Assembly (NCBI RefSeq): GCF_900113325.1
Contig: NZ_FOOY01000009.1
Coordinates: forward strand, 108,200-172,199
Direction of reading: 5' to 3'
DNA: 64,000 nt
From: Sporolactobacillus nakayamae
Lineage (GTDB): Bacteria > Bacillota > Bacilli > Bacillales > Sporolactobacillaceae
The position numbers were made by a program, and so were the translations under genes. Under the pieces are notes generated by a model. That model saw only the letters and a program-made list of their open reading frames with translations. It was not told the DNA's origin and made no database searches. Below are positions 48,074 through 61,439 of this stretch, in pieces (the stretch's first letter is position 1; each line of letters starts with the position of its first letter).

Positions 48074-48760
48074 ATGTGGGGTTATAGGAAAATCAAAAAG
48101 AGGCTGCTCAGCCGCAAACTGGATCTCGAACGAAAGCTGAAAAGCGATATGGAAACAGCTGCAGAGCTTGGTTCTGTATCTGATATTGCATCTGGGGAAT
48201 TGTCGTCTTATGATAATCACCCGGCTGAATCAGCGACACAGTTGTATGATCGGGAAAAAGACTTAGCTTTTCACAAGTTGGAACAAAATGAACTCGAAGA
48301 AATTAATCACGCCTTAGAAAAAATGAGAGATGGCAGTTACGGGTACGATGAGAAAACCGGCGAGAAAATACCCCGCGCGCGCTTAAATGCTTTGCCGACG
48401 GCACGAACTGTGGTGTGTCAATCAGAGACAGTGCATCACCACAATTTGCGTCCTGTTGAAGAATCAGTCATCATCGATTTGGAGGAACAAGGTGTTACGG
48501 ATTTTGAAAGTGACGGTTTTAATGAGCAAAACGCTTTCGATCTTGTTTCGCAGTATAATGATCAGGAAGGTATCTATGAGGATGCGCCGTATAGTGATGA
48601 CGAAGAAGGCATTGGCTTTGTGGAGGAGTACGAGTCCTTTGCTGCCACAGATATTGGTGGATTCTCGGGTGATGACGAGATTCACGTGTTGAAAAATCAT
48701 CACTATGATCATTGGTCGGCAAAGAATGAAGATGACTACTTAGATCCCATAGAACGTTAA
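48074..48760 (+). CDS. TraR/DksA-like protein of the YteA/YlyA family, zinc cysteines missing
   Basis: A 228-residue protein. The first 100 residues are helical (LSRKLDLERKLKSDM, LYDREKDLAFHKLEQNELEEINHALEKMRDGSYG) as in the DksA coiled coil. The segment GYDEKTGEKIPRARLNALPTARTVV aligns with the DksA zinc-finger region but lacks the paired cysteines. The C-terminal 90 residues are acidic. In B. subtilis ylyA sits between ileS and lspA, is sigma-G dependent and binds RNA polymerase, so this is its positional counterpart. ATG 48074 lies 14 bases after AAGGGGG in the preceding stem. Confidence 0.82.
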   Translation: MWGYRKIKKRLLSRKLDLERKLKSDMETAAELGSVSDIASGELSSYDNHPAESATQLYDREKDLAFHKLEQNELEEINHALEKMRDGSYGYDEKTGEKIPRARLNALPTARTVVCQSETVHHHNLRPVEESVIIDLEEQGVTDFESDGFNEQNAFDLVSQYNDQEGIYEDAPYSDDEEGIGFVEEYESFAATDIGGFSGDDEIHVLKNHHYDHWSAKNEDDYLDPIER

Positions 48761-48770
48761 TTCACTTTGT

Positions 48771-48811
48771 GCAGCGGGTGTAAACGAACCCGCTGCATAC
48801 ATATTTTTTTT
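48771..48811 (+). terminator. Terminator after the TraR/DksA-like gene
   Basis: GCAGCGGGT and ACCCGCTGC pair perfectly around GTAAACGA, followed by a run of eight T. Confidence 0.88.
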
Positions 48812-48824
48812 AGAAAATTTATGC

Positions 48825-48830
48825 TAGAAT
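48825..48830 (+). promoter_or_regulatory. Extended -10 promoter for lspA-rluD
   Basis: TAGAAT at 48825-48830 is preceded by TGC (TGnTAGAAT), an extended -10; the -35 region is only T-rich. It lies just after the terminator and about 95 bases before lspA. Confidence 0.4.
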
Positions 48831-48925
48831 TTAAAAAGATAAAACATGATCGGGTTGATTCGAGAAACAATAGCTTTGTTTCCATGCGTCACTCGGAAAT
48901 CAACGTGTGTTGGAGGAATTTATTA

Positions 48926-49381
48926 ATGATTTACTATGCACTGGCAGTTCTGCTATTAATTATTGACCAATGCTCCAAATGGATGGTCGTACATAATATG
49001 GAATTGGGACAAAGTATTCCGATTATCCCCGGCATTTTTTATTTTACCTCAGTCCGAAATAATGGCGCCGCCTGGAGTATGCTGGAAGGACAATTTATTT
49101 TCTTTTTCATTATTACCGTTGTCGTCCTAGCGGTTGTTGTTTATTACATGCAGAAATTAGGGAGAAAACAGCCGCTCCTCGGCATATCATTGGGATTTAT
49201 TATTGGCGGGACATTGGGGAATTTTGCGGATCGGCTGATACGTGGAGAAGTCGTCGATTTCATTCACGTCTACATTATCAATTATAGTTTTCCGGTGTTT
49301 AACATTGCTGATTCATCACTTTTTATCGGTGTTGTTCTTCTTGTTATTTATTTGTTTCTTGACGGAAAGAAGGAACAGTAA
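48926..49381 (+). CDS. lspA: Lipoprotein signal peptidase LspA
   Basis: A 151-residue four-helix membrane aspartyl protease that cleaves lipoprotein signal peptides after diacylglyceryl modification. Catalytic aspartates lie in [18 protein letters not shown] and [11 protein letters not shown]; the first helix has [11 protein letters not shown] and the loop [19 protein letters not shown] 48926 follows TGGAGG; an open upstream stretch lacks homology and a ribosome site. The stop overlaps the rluD ATG. Confidence 0.95.
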   Translation: MIYYALAVLLLIIDQCSKWMVVHNMELGQSIPIIPGIFYFTSVRNNGAAWSMLEGQFIFFFIITVVVLAVVVYYMQKLGRKQPLLGISLGFIIGGTLGNFADRLIRGEVVDFIHVYIINYSFPVFNIADSSLFIGVVLLVIYLFLDGKKEQ

Positions 49382-50301
49382 TGCCGACTATTGTTCGAAC
49401 GATTGAGATAATAGATGATGGAAAACGAATTGATCGTTGGGTAAGCGATGAGATTTCGAAAGAATCAAGAAGCAGACTTCAGCAATTAATTAAGAGTGGG
49501 AACATCTTGGTTAATGGATTAAGTGTTAAAACAAGCTACCGAATGAAAACAGGTGATGAGGTATGCGTTCATATGCCGGAAGCGGAACCGCTCGATGTTA
49601 CTCCCGAAAATATCCCTTTAGACATTGTCTATGAAGATTCGTCAGTCATTGTGGTGAACAAACCTAGAGGGATGGTTGTTCACCCAGCTCCGGGACATAT
49701 GAGCGGCACTCTGGTCAATGCATTGCTTGGGCATTGTCATGATTTATCGGGTATCAACGGTGTGATGCGTCCCGGTATTGTGCATCGAATTGATAAGGAA
49801 ACGTCCGGACTTTTGATGGTGGCGAAAACCGATGAGGCGCATCATTCGCTTGCCGCGCAGCTGAAGGATAAGACAACGAAGCGATTATACCTTGCCATTG
49901 TTCACGGCAGTCTTCCTCACGATGAAGGCACGATTAATGCACCGATTGGTCGTGCGGACAAGGATCGAAAGAAAATGGCCGTGACGGACAAGAACAGCAA
50001 GCAGGCGGTCACCCATTTTAAGGTGCTGGAACGTTTCTCAAAGTTTACCTTTGTCGCTTGCCGTTTGGAAACCGGACGGACGCATCAGATTCGCGTCCAT
50101 ATGGCGTTTATTGGTCATCCGCTTGCCGGCGATCCGAAATATGGTCCGCGTAAGACGTTGCCTATTCAAGGACAGGCATTGCATGCGGCTGAACTTGGGT
50201 TCGTGCATCCTGTGACTAAGAAATTTATGCTTTTTCGCGCTCCTCTGCCGGTTGACATGGAACGCCTTCTTGAAGGACTGCGTGAAAATCACTATCAATA
50301 A
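49381..50301 (+). CDS. rluD: RluD-family 23S rRNA pseudouridine synthase
   Basis: A 306-residue RluA/RluD-type enzyme. An N-terminal S4 domain (RIDRWVSDEISKESRSRLQQLIKSGNILVNGLSVKTSYRMKTGDEV) precedes the catalytic domain with the HRIDKETSGLLMVAKT motif, whose Asp is the nucleophile. It probably makes pseudouridines in helix 69 of 23S rRNA. In B. subtilis the equivalent (ylyB) also follows lspA and precedes pyrR. It overlaps lspA by one base. Confidence 0.94.
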   Translation: MPTIVRTIEIIDDGKRIDRWVSDEISKESRSRLQQLIKSGNILVNGLSVKTSYRMKTGDEVCVHMPEAEPLDVTPENIPLDIVYEDSSVIVVNKPRGMVVHPAPGHMSGTLVNALLGHCHDLSGINGVMRPGIVHRIDKETSGLLMVAKTDEAHHSLAAQLKDKTTKRLYLAIVHGSLPHDEGTINAPIGRADKDRKKMAVTDKNSKQAVTHFKVLERFSKFTFVACRLETGRTHQIRVHMAFIGHPLAGDPKYGPRKTLPIQGQALHAAELGFVHPVTKKFMLFRAPLPVDMERLLEGLRENHYQ

Positions 50302-50349
50302 TATAGCGAAAAGATTTCCGGAAAAGTGGTGTCAATCGTCTGTTTGCAA

Positions 50350-50378
50350 TTGACAAAACAGACTCTGTTTGGCATACT
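50350..50378 (+). promoter_or_regulatory. Putative pyr operon promoter
   Basis: TTGACA at 50350-50355 and CATACT at 50373-50378 are 17 bp apart. The predicted start is about 35 bases before the PyrR-binding loop. Confidence 0.55.
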
Positions 50379-50419
50379 TAGTATAGCTTAAAAATGAACC
50401 AAATGAATTCCTTTTAAAT

Positions 50420-51115
<696 letters not shown>

Positions 51116-51148
51116 TAATTGGAAACTAACGTATAACACCTTTTAAAG

Positions 51149-51237
51149 GCAGTCCAGTGAGACTGATAAAGAGTGATTTAGTGCAGTGCGGTTTTTTACA
51201 CAACCTCTTTGTCAGAATTCTGGCGAAGAGGTTTTTT
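51149..51237 (+). promoter_or_regulatory. Second PyrR attenuator, in front of pyrB
   Basis: GCAGTCCAGTGAGACTGATAAAG at 51150-51171 (key core AGTCCAGTGAGACT) is a PyrR-binding loop. AACCTCTT and AAGAGGTT (51202-51232) form the terminator stem, followed by TTTTTT. It separates pyrR from the biosynthetic genes and lets UMP control them directly. Confidence 0.88.
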
Positions 51238-51316
51238 AAATGCAGAAAAAAGTTATTAAAAACATGCAAAGGCGGCGCGATTAAGGCGCACATTAACGAT
51301 TAGAGGAGGATTTTCG

Positions 51317-52240
51317 ATGGCCAATCTGCTCAGCTTGAATGATCTATCGGTAACAGAAATGAATACGATTCTTGATCGTGCGGAACAAATACATGAAATG
51401 AACGAAGAAGGCTGGTTTGCTCCGAATCATACCTTGGTCGCGAATCTGTTCTATGAACCGAGTACCCGGACGCGCTTCAGCTTTGAGACGGCTGAGAAGA
51501 GACTCGGCTATCAAGTGCTTAACTTCAGCAGTAAGACATCGAGCGCGCTGAAGGGCGAGTCCCTTTATGACACGGTACGAACGATGGAGTCTCTCGGTGC
51601 GAAAGCGGCGGTTATTCGCCATCAAGATGTCGGTTATTATCGAGCGCTTGAAGGTGTCGGTGTATCCATAATTAATGCCGGTGATGGAGCGGGGGATCAT
51701 CCGACTCAAGCACTGCTTGATCTCCTGACGCTCCGCCAAGAATTTATGATGTTTCATGGATTAACGGTCGCAATCATCGGTGACTTACGTTACAGCAGAG
51801 TGGCAAAATCAGATGCAGAAATTCTAAATCGTTTGGGCTGCCGTGTGCTGCTTTCCGGACCGAAAGAATGGCAGAACGCGTCGCTTCCCGGAACTTATGT
51901 GACCGTTGATGAAGCAATTGAAGCAGCGGATGCGGTAATCATGCTGCGGATTCAGCACGAGCGTCATGAACAGGCGATGAACATGACAAAGGAAGCGTAT
52001 CATGAACGTTACGGATTGACACATGAACGCGCGCTTCGTATGAAACCGGAAAGCATCATCATGCACCCCGGTCCAATTAACCGCGGTGTCGAGCTTGATG
52101 ACGAGCTCGTAGAATGCGGCCGTTCCAGGTATTTCAAGCAAATTAAGAACGGTGTCTACGCGCGCATGGCCGCACTGGAGTGGGCGCTCAGTGCAACACC
52201 TATTCAATTGGCTGACGAACGCATCGCAGAAAAGTTGTAA
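51317..52240 (+). CDS. pyrB: Aspartate carbamoyltransferase catalytic chain
   Basis: A 307-residue enzyme that condenses carbamoyl phosphate and aspartate to carbamoyl-aspartate, the committed pyrimidine step. The carbamoyl-phosphate motif YEPSTRTRFSFETAEKRLG, the GDGAGDHPTQALLDLLT loop and MHPGPINRGVE are intact. No regulatory pyrI subunit is present, as usual in bacilli. ATG 51317 follows AGAGGAGG. It is followed directly by carA, without pyrC. Confidence 0.97.
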   Translation: MANLLSLNDLSVTEMNTILDRAEQIHEMNEEGWFAPNHTLVANLFYEPSTRTRFSFETAEKRLGYQVLNFSSKTSSALKGESLYDTVRTMESLGAKAAVIRHQDVGYYRALEGVGVSIINAGDGAGDHPTQALLDLLTLRQEFMMFHGLTVAIIGDLRYSRVAKSDAEILNRLGCRVLLSGPKEWQNASLPGTYVTVDEAIEAADAVIMLRIQHERHEQAMNMTKEAYHERYGLTHERALRMKPESIIMHPGPINRGVELDDELVECGRSRYFKQIKNGVYARMAALEWALSATPIQLADERIAEKL

Positions 52241-52246
52241 GAGAAG

Positions 52247-52266
52247 CAAATGAGATCGCTCATTTG
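52247..52266 (+). other. Perfect hairpin in the pyrB-carA gap
   Basis: CAAATGAG and CTCATTTG pair perfectly around ATCG, 6 bases after the pyrB stop and just before the carA ribosome site. No T tract follows on the plus strand, so it is more likely a processing or stability stem than a terminator. It lies where pyrC would be. Confidence 0.5.
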
Positions 52267-52288
52267 ACATAGAAGGAGTGGCAATGAA

Positions 52289-53380
52289 TTGAAAAGACAG
52301 CTTGTATTGGAAAACGGAGCGGCATTCGTCGGAGAAGGATTCGGTAGCAGCTCTGAGATGAAAGGTGAGGTCGTCTTCAACACCGGGATGACCGGTTACC
52401 AGGAACTCATTACCGACCCATCTTACTGCGGACAAATTGTGACCATGACTTATCCACTCATTGGCAATTATGGAATTAACCGTTCAGATAACGAATCCGC
52501 ACGACCAAGTATCTCCGGATTGATTGTAAAAGAAGTCGCCAAAGCGCCTTCCCATTGGCAAAAGGAAAAAACGCTTAGTGAATGGCTCGACGACTATGAT
52601 GTCCCGGGAATTGAAGGAATCGACACGCGCAAACTGACCAAAATTATTCGTGAATACGGTACGTTGCGCGGCAAGATTGTGCCTGTTGACGCGGATCCTG
52701 CAGTTGTAGCAGAGGAATTAAAAAAATGGCCGTTGCCAACCGACCAGATCAGTCGTGTCTCGACGAAATCTGCTTACGTCACCCCAGGCTCAGGACCGCG
52801 CGTGGTTTTAGTCGACTTTGGCGCGAAACAAGGTATCCTTCGCGAATGCATCAAACGAAATTTTGATGTTGTTATCGTTCCTTACCAAACATCAGCCGAA
52901 GATATTTTAAAACTTCATCCGGATGGTGTTTTGCTTAGTAACGGCCCTGGGGACCCTAAAGAAGTACCTGAAGCAGTTGAAACAGTTCGTGAATTGCTTG
53001 GCAAAATCCCGGTATTCGGTATTTGCCTTGGTCATCAGCTGTTCGCACTTGCGGCAGGTGCAAACACGGTTAAAATGCGCTTCGGCCACCGCGGCGTCAA
53101 CCATCCGGTGAAAAATCTGCGTTCTGGAAAATTTGTCATTACATCACAAAATCACGGCTTTACAGTGGAAAAAGAATCACTTAACAGTACAGACTTGGAA
53201 GTCACCCATGTAGCGATTAACGATGGAACAATCGAGGGCTTGCGCCACACCAAGTATCCGGCGTTCAGTGTTCAATACCACCCGGAAGCCTCTCCGGGAC
53301 CGGATGACAGCCAGGATCTATTCGATGAATTTCTCAGCATGATGGAAACGAACAAGAAAGAGGGTGCAGAGCTTGCCTAA
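52289..53380 (+). CDS. carA: Carbamoyl-phosphate synthase small (glutaminase) subunit
   Basis: A 363-residue class I amidotransferase supplying ammonia from glutamine to CarB. The N-terminal domain ([33 protein letters not shown]) and the GATase domain with the nucleophile Cys in [15 protein letters not shown] and the His/Glu in [10 protein letters not shown] are complete. TTG 52289 follows GAAGGAG. In this operon it is the pyrimidine-linked enzyme (pyrAA of B. subtilis). Its last codons overlap the carB start. Confidence 0.96.
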   Translation: MKRQLVLENGAAFVGEGFGSSSEMKGEVVFNTGMTGYQELITDPSYCGQIVTMTYPLIGNYGINRSDNESARPSISGLIVKEVAKAPSHWQKEKTLSEWLDDYDVPGIEGIDTRKLTKIIREYGTLRGKIVPVDADPAVVAEELKKWPLPTDQISRVSTKSAYVTPGSGPRVVLVDFGAKQGILRECIKRNFDVVIVPYQTSAEDILKLHPDGVLLSNGPGDPKEVPEAVETVRELLGKIPVFGICLGHQLFALAAGANTVKMRFGHRGVNHPVKNLRSGKFVITSQNHGFTVEKESLNSTDLEVTHVAINDGTIEGLRHTKYPAFSVQYHPEASPGPDDSQDLFDEFLSMMETNKKEGAELA

Positions 53381-56300
53381 GCGTACAGATATAAAGAAAA
53401 TATTGGTTATCGGTTCAGGACCGATTATTATTGGACAGGCTGCGGAATTTGATTATTCCGGCACGCAAGCCTGTCAATCATTGCGCGAAGAAGGCTATGA
53501 AGTCGTTCTCGTCAATTCAAATCCGGCAACAATCATGACCGACACCGACATTGCAGATCGCGTCTATATTGAACCGCTGACCGTAGAATTTGTCAGCAAG
53601 ATCATTCGTAAGGAGCATCCGGATGGACTCCTCGCTACATTAGGCGGGCAAACCGGCTTGAATCTCGCCGTTCAACTACATCAATCGGGGATATTGGATG
53701 AATTAAAGGTTCAGTTCCTCGGAACGAATCTTGATACGATTGAGAAAGCAGAGGACCGTGAGAAATTTCGTAACTTGATGATTGAGCTTGATGAACCGGT
53801 TCCACCGAGTGAAATCGTCACGAGCTTAGAAGAAGCACGCGCTTTTGTAAACAAAGTCGGCTTGCCGGTTATTATCCGTCCTGCCTTTACATTAGGAGGA
53901 ACAGGCGGCGGTATTGCCTCGACAGATGAAGAACTGGATACAATTGCGGAAAATGGATTGAAGCTGAGCCCGGTTACACAGGTACTCATTGAAAAGAGCA
54001 TCGCCGGATTCAAAGAAATCGAATTTGAAGTCATGCGCGACGCGAATGATGGTGCCATCTCCGTCTGCCATATGGAAAATATTGATCCGGTCGGCATTCA
54101 TACCGGTGACTCAATTGTAACGGCCCCTTGCCAGACCCTGAGCGACCGAGACCTGCAGCATCTCAGAAGCGTATCGTTAAAGATTGTGCGCGCACTGAAA
54201 ATCGAAGGCGGCTGCAATGTGCAGCTTGCTCAAGATCCGCACAGCGACCGCTATTACATTATTGAAGTTAATCCGCGTGTCAGCCGTTCTTCGGCACTTG
54301 CTTCAAAAGCGACCGGTTATCCGATTGCCAAGGTAGCAGCGAAAATAGCGGTCGGCTATCATCTCGATGAAATTAAGAATGCGGTCACCGGAACCACTTA
54401 CGCAAGCTTCGAACCGACGTTAGATTACGTCGTAACGAAAATACCGCGCTGGCCATTTGATAAATTTGACGATGCGAAACGGACGCTCGGTACACAAATG
54501 AAAGCCACCGGCGAAGTTTTGGCGATGGGCCGTAATTTTGAAGAATCGATACTTAAGGCAGTACGCTCGCTTGAGAATGGTACCTTGCACCTTGAGCTTA
54601 AAGAAACTGATGAAATGAGCATGGAAGATCTGTTCAATATTATAAAGAAAAAAGATGATCGACGATTATTCCTGATTGCCGAAACGTTGAGACGCGGTGC
54701 CGATATTGAAGAAATTTGGGCTTGCACACAGATTGATCGTTTCTTCTTGAGTAAAATCGCCAATATCGTCGCAATTGAAAAAGAGCTTGAAGCAGCACCT
54801 CAAAACGAGAAAGCATTACTTAATGCCAAAAAGCACGGTTTTTCCGACTGGAAAATTGCACAATGCTGGAAAACAACTGACAAGGCAGTTTCCGAATGGC
54901 GCAAAGAACTCGGCATTCGCCCTGTATACAAGATGGTGGATACATGTGCCGGAGAATTCACTTCTGAAACGCCATATTATTACAGCAGTTATGAGGAAGA
55001 AAACGAGTCGGTTGTGTCTGAACGCGAGAGTGTTATTGTGCTCGGCTCCGGACCAATTCGTATCGGTCAAGGTGTCGAATTCGATTATGCGACGGTTCAT
55101 GCCGTATGGGCGATTAAGCAGCAAGGCTACGAAGCGATCATGATCAATAACAATCCGGAAACTGTGTCTACAGATTTCAGCATCTCGGATAAGTTGTATG
55201 TCGAACCTCTGACGCTTGAGGACGTCATGCATGTCATTGATTTGGAAAAGCCGAAGGGCGTTGTCGTCCAATTTGGCGGGCAAACCGCGATTAATCTGGC
55301 TTCCGGACTCGAAGCAAATGGTGTGAAAATTCTCGGAACGACACTGGACGCGATGGATCAAGCGGAAGACCGTGACCGCTTCGAACAGCTGCTGCTCAAA
55401 CTTAACGTTGATCATCCAGCTGGAGCCACAGCGTTCTCAACGAAAGAAGCGGTGAAAATCGCAAATAAACTCGGCTATCCGGTGCTTGTACGACCTTCTT
55501 ATGTGCTTGGCGGGCGCGCGATGGAAATTGTCTATAATGAAACCTCACTCAAGCATTATATGGATCACGCGGTTCTGATTAATCCGGACCATCCGGTACT
55601 TGTTGACCGTTACCTGATCGGAACAGAGATTGAACTTGATGCGCTTTCAGATGGTGAAAATGTGTATATCCCAGGCATCATGGAACATATTGAACGAGCA
55701 GGCGTCCATTCAGGAGACTCGATTGCGGTCTATCCGGCGCAGACCTTAACCGCCGAAGTGAAACAAGAGGTTGTCGACACGGCGATTAAAATTGCTCGAG
55801 GGCTCAAGGTTGTCGGTATGATGAATATCCAATTTATCATTCATAATAATCATGTGTATGTTATTGAAGTAAATCCTAGAGCAAGTCGTACTGTTCCATT
55901 TTTGAGCAAAATCACAGGCGTGCCGATGGCAAAAGTTGCAACGAAACTCATTCTTGGAGAACATCTAGAAAAGCTTGGGTATCATACAGGCATACATCCT
56001 GAGCCGAAACGAGGCGTGTTTGTCAAAGTTCCGGTCTTTTCGTTCGCTAAGCTGCGCCGTGTCGATGTCACATTAGGACCGGAAATGAAATCGACCGGAG
56101 AAGTTATGGGACAGGATGTCACTCTCGAAAAAGCGCTCTACAAAGGGCTGCTTGCCAGCGGAATGACAATTCCGGCGCATGGTTCTGTGCTCTTCACGAT
56201 TGCTGATAAAGATAAGGAAGAGGCTCTGGCACTCGTTAAGCGGTTCTATGATATTGGCTACAACATATTGGCTACTGAAGGCACGGCTGCAATGATTGCA

Positions 56301-56611
56301 GAACGTAAGATTCCGGTCACAACCGTTAACAAAATCGGAGGGGAATCACCGAATCTTCTCGATGTGATCCGCCACGGCGGTGCGCAATTTGTTGTCAATA
56401 CATTGACAAGAGGCCAGCGTCCCGCTCGAGATGGATTCCGAATTCGACGTGAATCGGTTGAGAACGGTGTTGTTTGTCTCACATCGCTCGACACGACCGA
56501 AGCGCTTCTTACTGTTCTTGAATCACTTGCTTTTCAAACCGAATGCATGCCACAGATGGACGATCGTTCGGCGACCCTGGAAGCGAGCGGCAATAAAGCA
56601 GGTGTCGTTCA

Positions 56612-56615
<4 letters not shown>
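53373..56615 (+). CDS. carB: Carbamoyl-phosphate synthase large subunit
   Basis: A 1080-residue enzyme with two homologous ATP-grasp halves (about 1-400 and 550-935), an oligomerisation region between them, and a C-terminal MGS-like allosteric domain (about 935-1060). Landmarks are [24 protein letters not shown] in the first half and [23 protein letters not shown] in the second. TTG 53373, giving [11 protein letters not shown], is preferred to GTG 53364 on family length. The stop overlaps the pyrK ATG (ATGA). Confidence 0.97.
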
Positions 56616-59002
<2,387 letters not shown>

Positions 59003-59021
<19 letters not shown>

Positions 59022-59647
59022 TTGCACAAGATCTTTTGAAAATAAACGCTGTCGTCTTGAGTCCGGACGATCCATTTACATGGGCATCCGGCATCAAATC
59101 CCCGGTTTATTGCGACAATCGATTAACACTTGCTTATCCGGATGTACGTAAGGATGTTATTAATGCCTTCGTCGCTTTAATCGAAAAGGTTTATCCGAAT
59201 GCCGAAGTCATCGCCGGAACGGCAACTGCGGGTATCCCACATGCGGCATTGATCGCGGAACGAATGGGACTTCCAATGGCTTATATTCGTTCATCAGCTA
59301 AATCACATGGCCGTAAGAAACAAATCGAAGGCATTATTAATCCGGGACAGAAAGTCGTTGTCATTGACGATTTGATTTCAACAGGCGGAAGTGTATTGAC
59401 CGCAGTTCAAGCGGTTGAAGCAGCGGAAGCAGAAGTACTTGGCGTTGCCGCAATTTTTACATATCAATTACCGCAAGCAACCATTAATTTTGAAAATGAG
59501 GACGTGCTACTGAATACGCTCACCGATTTTGATACGCTCATTCATCTGGCGGAAGAGCAGGGCAAAATCAGCGGTGCACAGCTTGAACAGCTTAAACTGT
59601 GGTATGCGGATCCAACATCAGAAGATTGGCGCACGCAAAAGAAATAA
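59003..59647 (+). CDS. pyrE: Orotate phosphoribosyltransferase
   Basis: A 214-residue type I phosphoribosyltransferase converting orotate and PRPP to OMP. It has TWASGIKSPVYCDNRL, the catalytic loop Lys region SSAKSHGRKKQIEG and the PRPP motif VVVIDDLISTGGSVL. ATG 59003 follows TGGAGG and lies within pyrF's last codons. It is the last gene of the pyr operon and is followed by a strong terminator. Confidence 0.97.
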
Positions 59648-59677
59648 AGGGAACATATAAAATTTATATTCTCGTTA

Positions 59678-59709
59678 GGAGCCTCTTTTTATTGGAGGCT
59701 CTTTTTTTA
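59678..59709 (+). terminator. Terminator of the pyr operon
   Basis: GAGCCTC (59679-59685) pairs with GAGGCTC (59695-59701), followed by seven T. Confidence 0.88.
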
Positions 59710-60010
59710 CAAGTTAAGAAAGTTTAAGATATCGCCTCGCTGGTACGACGATAAGAGGCTGATTAACAATCCGCACTTATCGCGGTTGGGCGATCAGGTA
59801 AAGTGCCTAATCTGAAAATAGACGGAAAAACTCCGCTTAATTAGAAAATGAACGAAAATATAGCTTAAATAGAAGGAAAAATTCCGCTTATCAAATCGAA
59901 AAACGTGAAAATGGAGCGTTTTGCTTTGCATAGACGGAGAAATTACCCTTATTTGCCCGCGAAACAAGCTCCAGGGTGCAAATAACCGGAATATCTCCGC
60001 TTATTTTTTA
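59709..60010. repeat. Dispersed repeat R1, copy B
   Basis: Same orientation and order as copy A at 20298-20580, from AGTTAAGAAAGTTTA through GGTACGACGATAA, GGGCGATCAGGTAA, and the series of CGGAAAAA..TCCGCTTA hairpin units to CTCCGCTTATTTT. It starts right after the pyr terminator, and the gap from here to 60126 has no gene. Confidence 0.8.
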
Positions 60011-60126
60011 CTTAGATGAATGCTCAAGGGCGACGGGGAAGGGAAGCAATGGTTTAGAAAAAGGGCAAGAACCATCAAAAATCAAATTTGAACTTGTGTC
60101 ATAATAATTGCGAGGAGGTGAGATTG

Positions 60127-61008
60127 GTGACGCATAGCAAAGAAATTCAAACAGCTTTAGAATACATTGAAATGAATTTATGCGAACAATTGACTTTAGA
60201 TGGAATTTCTAAAGTAGTGGGATTTTCAAAATTTTATTTTCATCGTACTTTTCAAAGAGAAGTCGGCATTTCACTCTATGCTTTCATTAGAAAACGAAGA
60301 CTCGCTAGCGCTGCTTCTACTTTGCTAAACACAAATATATCGATATTGGATATTGCCTTGACCTACCATTTTGAATCTCAGGAATCCTTTACGCGAGCTT
60401 TCAAAAGTATTTATCAATTGCCACCGGGTAGATACCGGTCGGCTATTAAGGATCTAATTACAGGAGGGATCAGTGTGACTAAGCAAAACGAAATAAAAGA
60501 CTGGATTATTACAGGAACCGCGCCCGACAAATACCAAGCTAGAATTGACACCAGCATTTACCACATGGGTTCAAAATCAGCAACGATTTACTCCCTTACA
60601 GACGAATTTTCCAATGGTGAATATGGTACCATAATGCAGCAAATGAGCGCAAAAAATTTCATTGGTAAACGAATGCGTCTTTCTGGCTTTGTAAAAACTC
60701 ATGATGTGGAAGGCTGGTGTGGGTTATGGTTTAGGGTAGACAGCGCTTTAGGAGATACATTAAAGCTGGATAATATGCAAAGTAGGTCAATTACGGGAAC
60801 AACTGAATGGAATAATTACTCCTGTGTATTGGATATACCTGAAAACGGAGCCATTATTAACATTGGTATCTTGTTGTATGGAAAAGGGCAAACATGGCTT
60901 GATAATGTCAGCTTTCAAGAAGTTGACAACAATACGCCAACAACCGAATTTGTTCCTGAAGAAGTTTTTCCCGACCATCTTTTAAATCCATTATTTGAAG
61001 AAATTTGA
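60127..61008 (+). CDS. AraC-family regulator with N-terminal HTH and C-terminal beta-rich sensor-like domain
   Basis: Residues 1-105 are a complete double-HTH AraC DNA-binding domain (EYIEMNLCEQLTLDGISKVVGFSKFYFHRTFQREVG, ISILDIALTYHFESQESFTRAFKSIYQLPPGRYR). Residues about 115-285 are unlike typical AraC effector domains: beta-rich with LSGFVKTHDVEGWCGLWFRV, ENGAIINIGILLYGKGQTWLDNVSF, resembling a carbohydrate-binding-type jelly roll. The order (HTH first, sensor last) is reversed from most AraC proteins. GTG 60127 follows GAGGAGGTGAG. The ligand and targets are unknown; no divergent operon flanks it. Confidence 0.85.
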   Translation: MTHSKEIQTALEYIEMNLCEQLTLDGISKVVGFSKFYFHRTFQREVGISLYAFIRKRRLASAASTLLNTNISILDIALTYHFESQESFTRAFKSIYQLPPGRYRSAIKDLITGGISVTKQNEIKDWIITGTAPDKYQARIDTSIYHMGSKSATIYSLTDEFSNGEYGTIMQQMSAKNFIGKRMRLSGFVKTHDVEGWCGLWFRVDSALGDTLKLDNMQSRSITGTTEWNNYSCVLDIPENGAIINIGILLYGKGQTWLDNVSFQEVDNNTPTTEFVPEEVFPDHLLNPLFEEI

Positions 61009-61439
61009 TTTATCGCATGACCAAACAAGGTATTCGTAATAAAAATATCCTGCCCATGACGGAGGCCACCTAACCATGATGGACGGATGTATTCGAACCC
61101 TCTCTTCTATAATCTCTTTAAAATAATCATACAATTATCTGCATACTACTGCGCTCATTTTTTACATACCACCCTTCTGGAATTCCTCTGTAAGGGTGTT
61201 TCCTTACGCTAATTTTTAATTGGTATCAAGCTTAACAATTATCCACGAAATAATGGATTATATCGGTTTGATTGATTGCCCCACTGCTGTTAGTCACGAG
61301 AAAGCTGCTTTCTTTAGGTAACTATCCGAATGCCCCGCATTAAAACGTGCGTGACTCCGCACGAAAAAATGCGGACTTATCGATAAAGTATGCGGGTTTA
61401 TTTGCGAAGAAATGCTTTACAATAGAGGGAAAGTAATGA
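61009..61439. other. Intergenic region after the AraC gene
   Basis: This 431-bp gap has no supported gene. It holds a hairpin at 61170-61198 (CACCCTT/AAGGGTG, then TTTCCTT) that may end the AraC transcript, and a small stem CCGCA/TGCGG near 61355-61372 that resembles the R1 hairpin unit. TACAAT near 61419 may be a -10 for the next gene. Confidence 0.5.
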
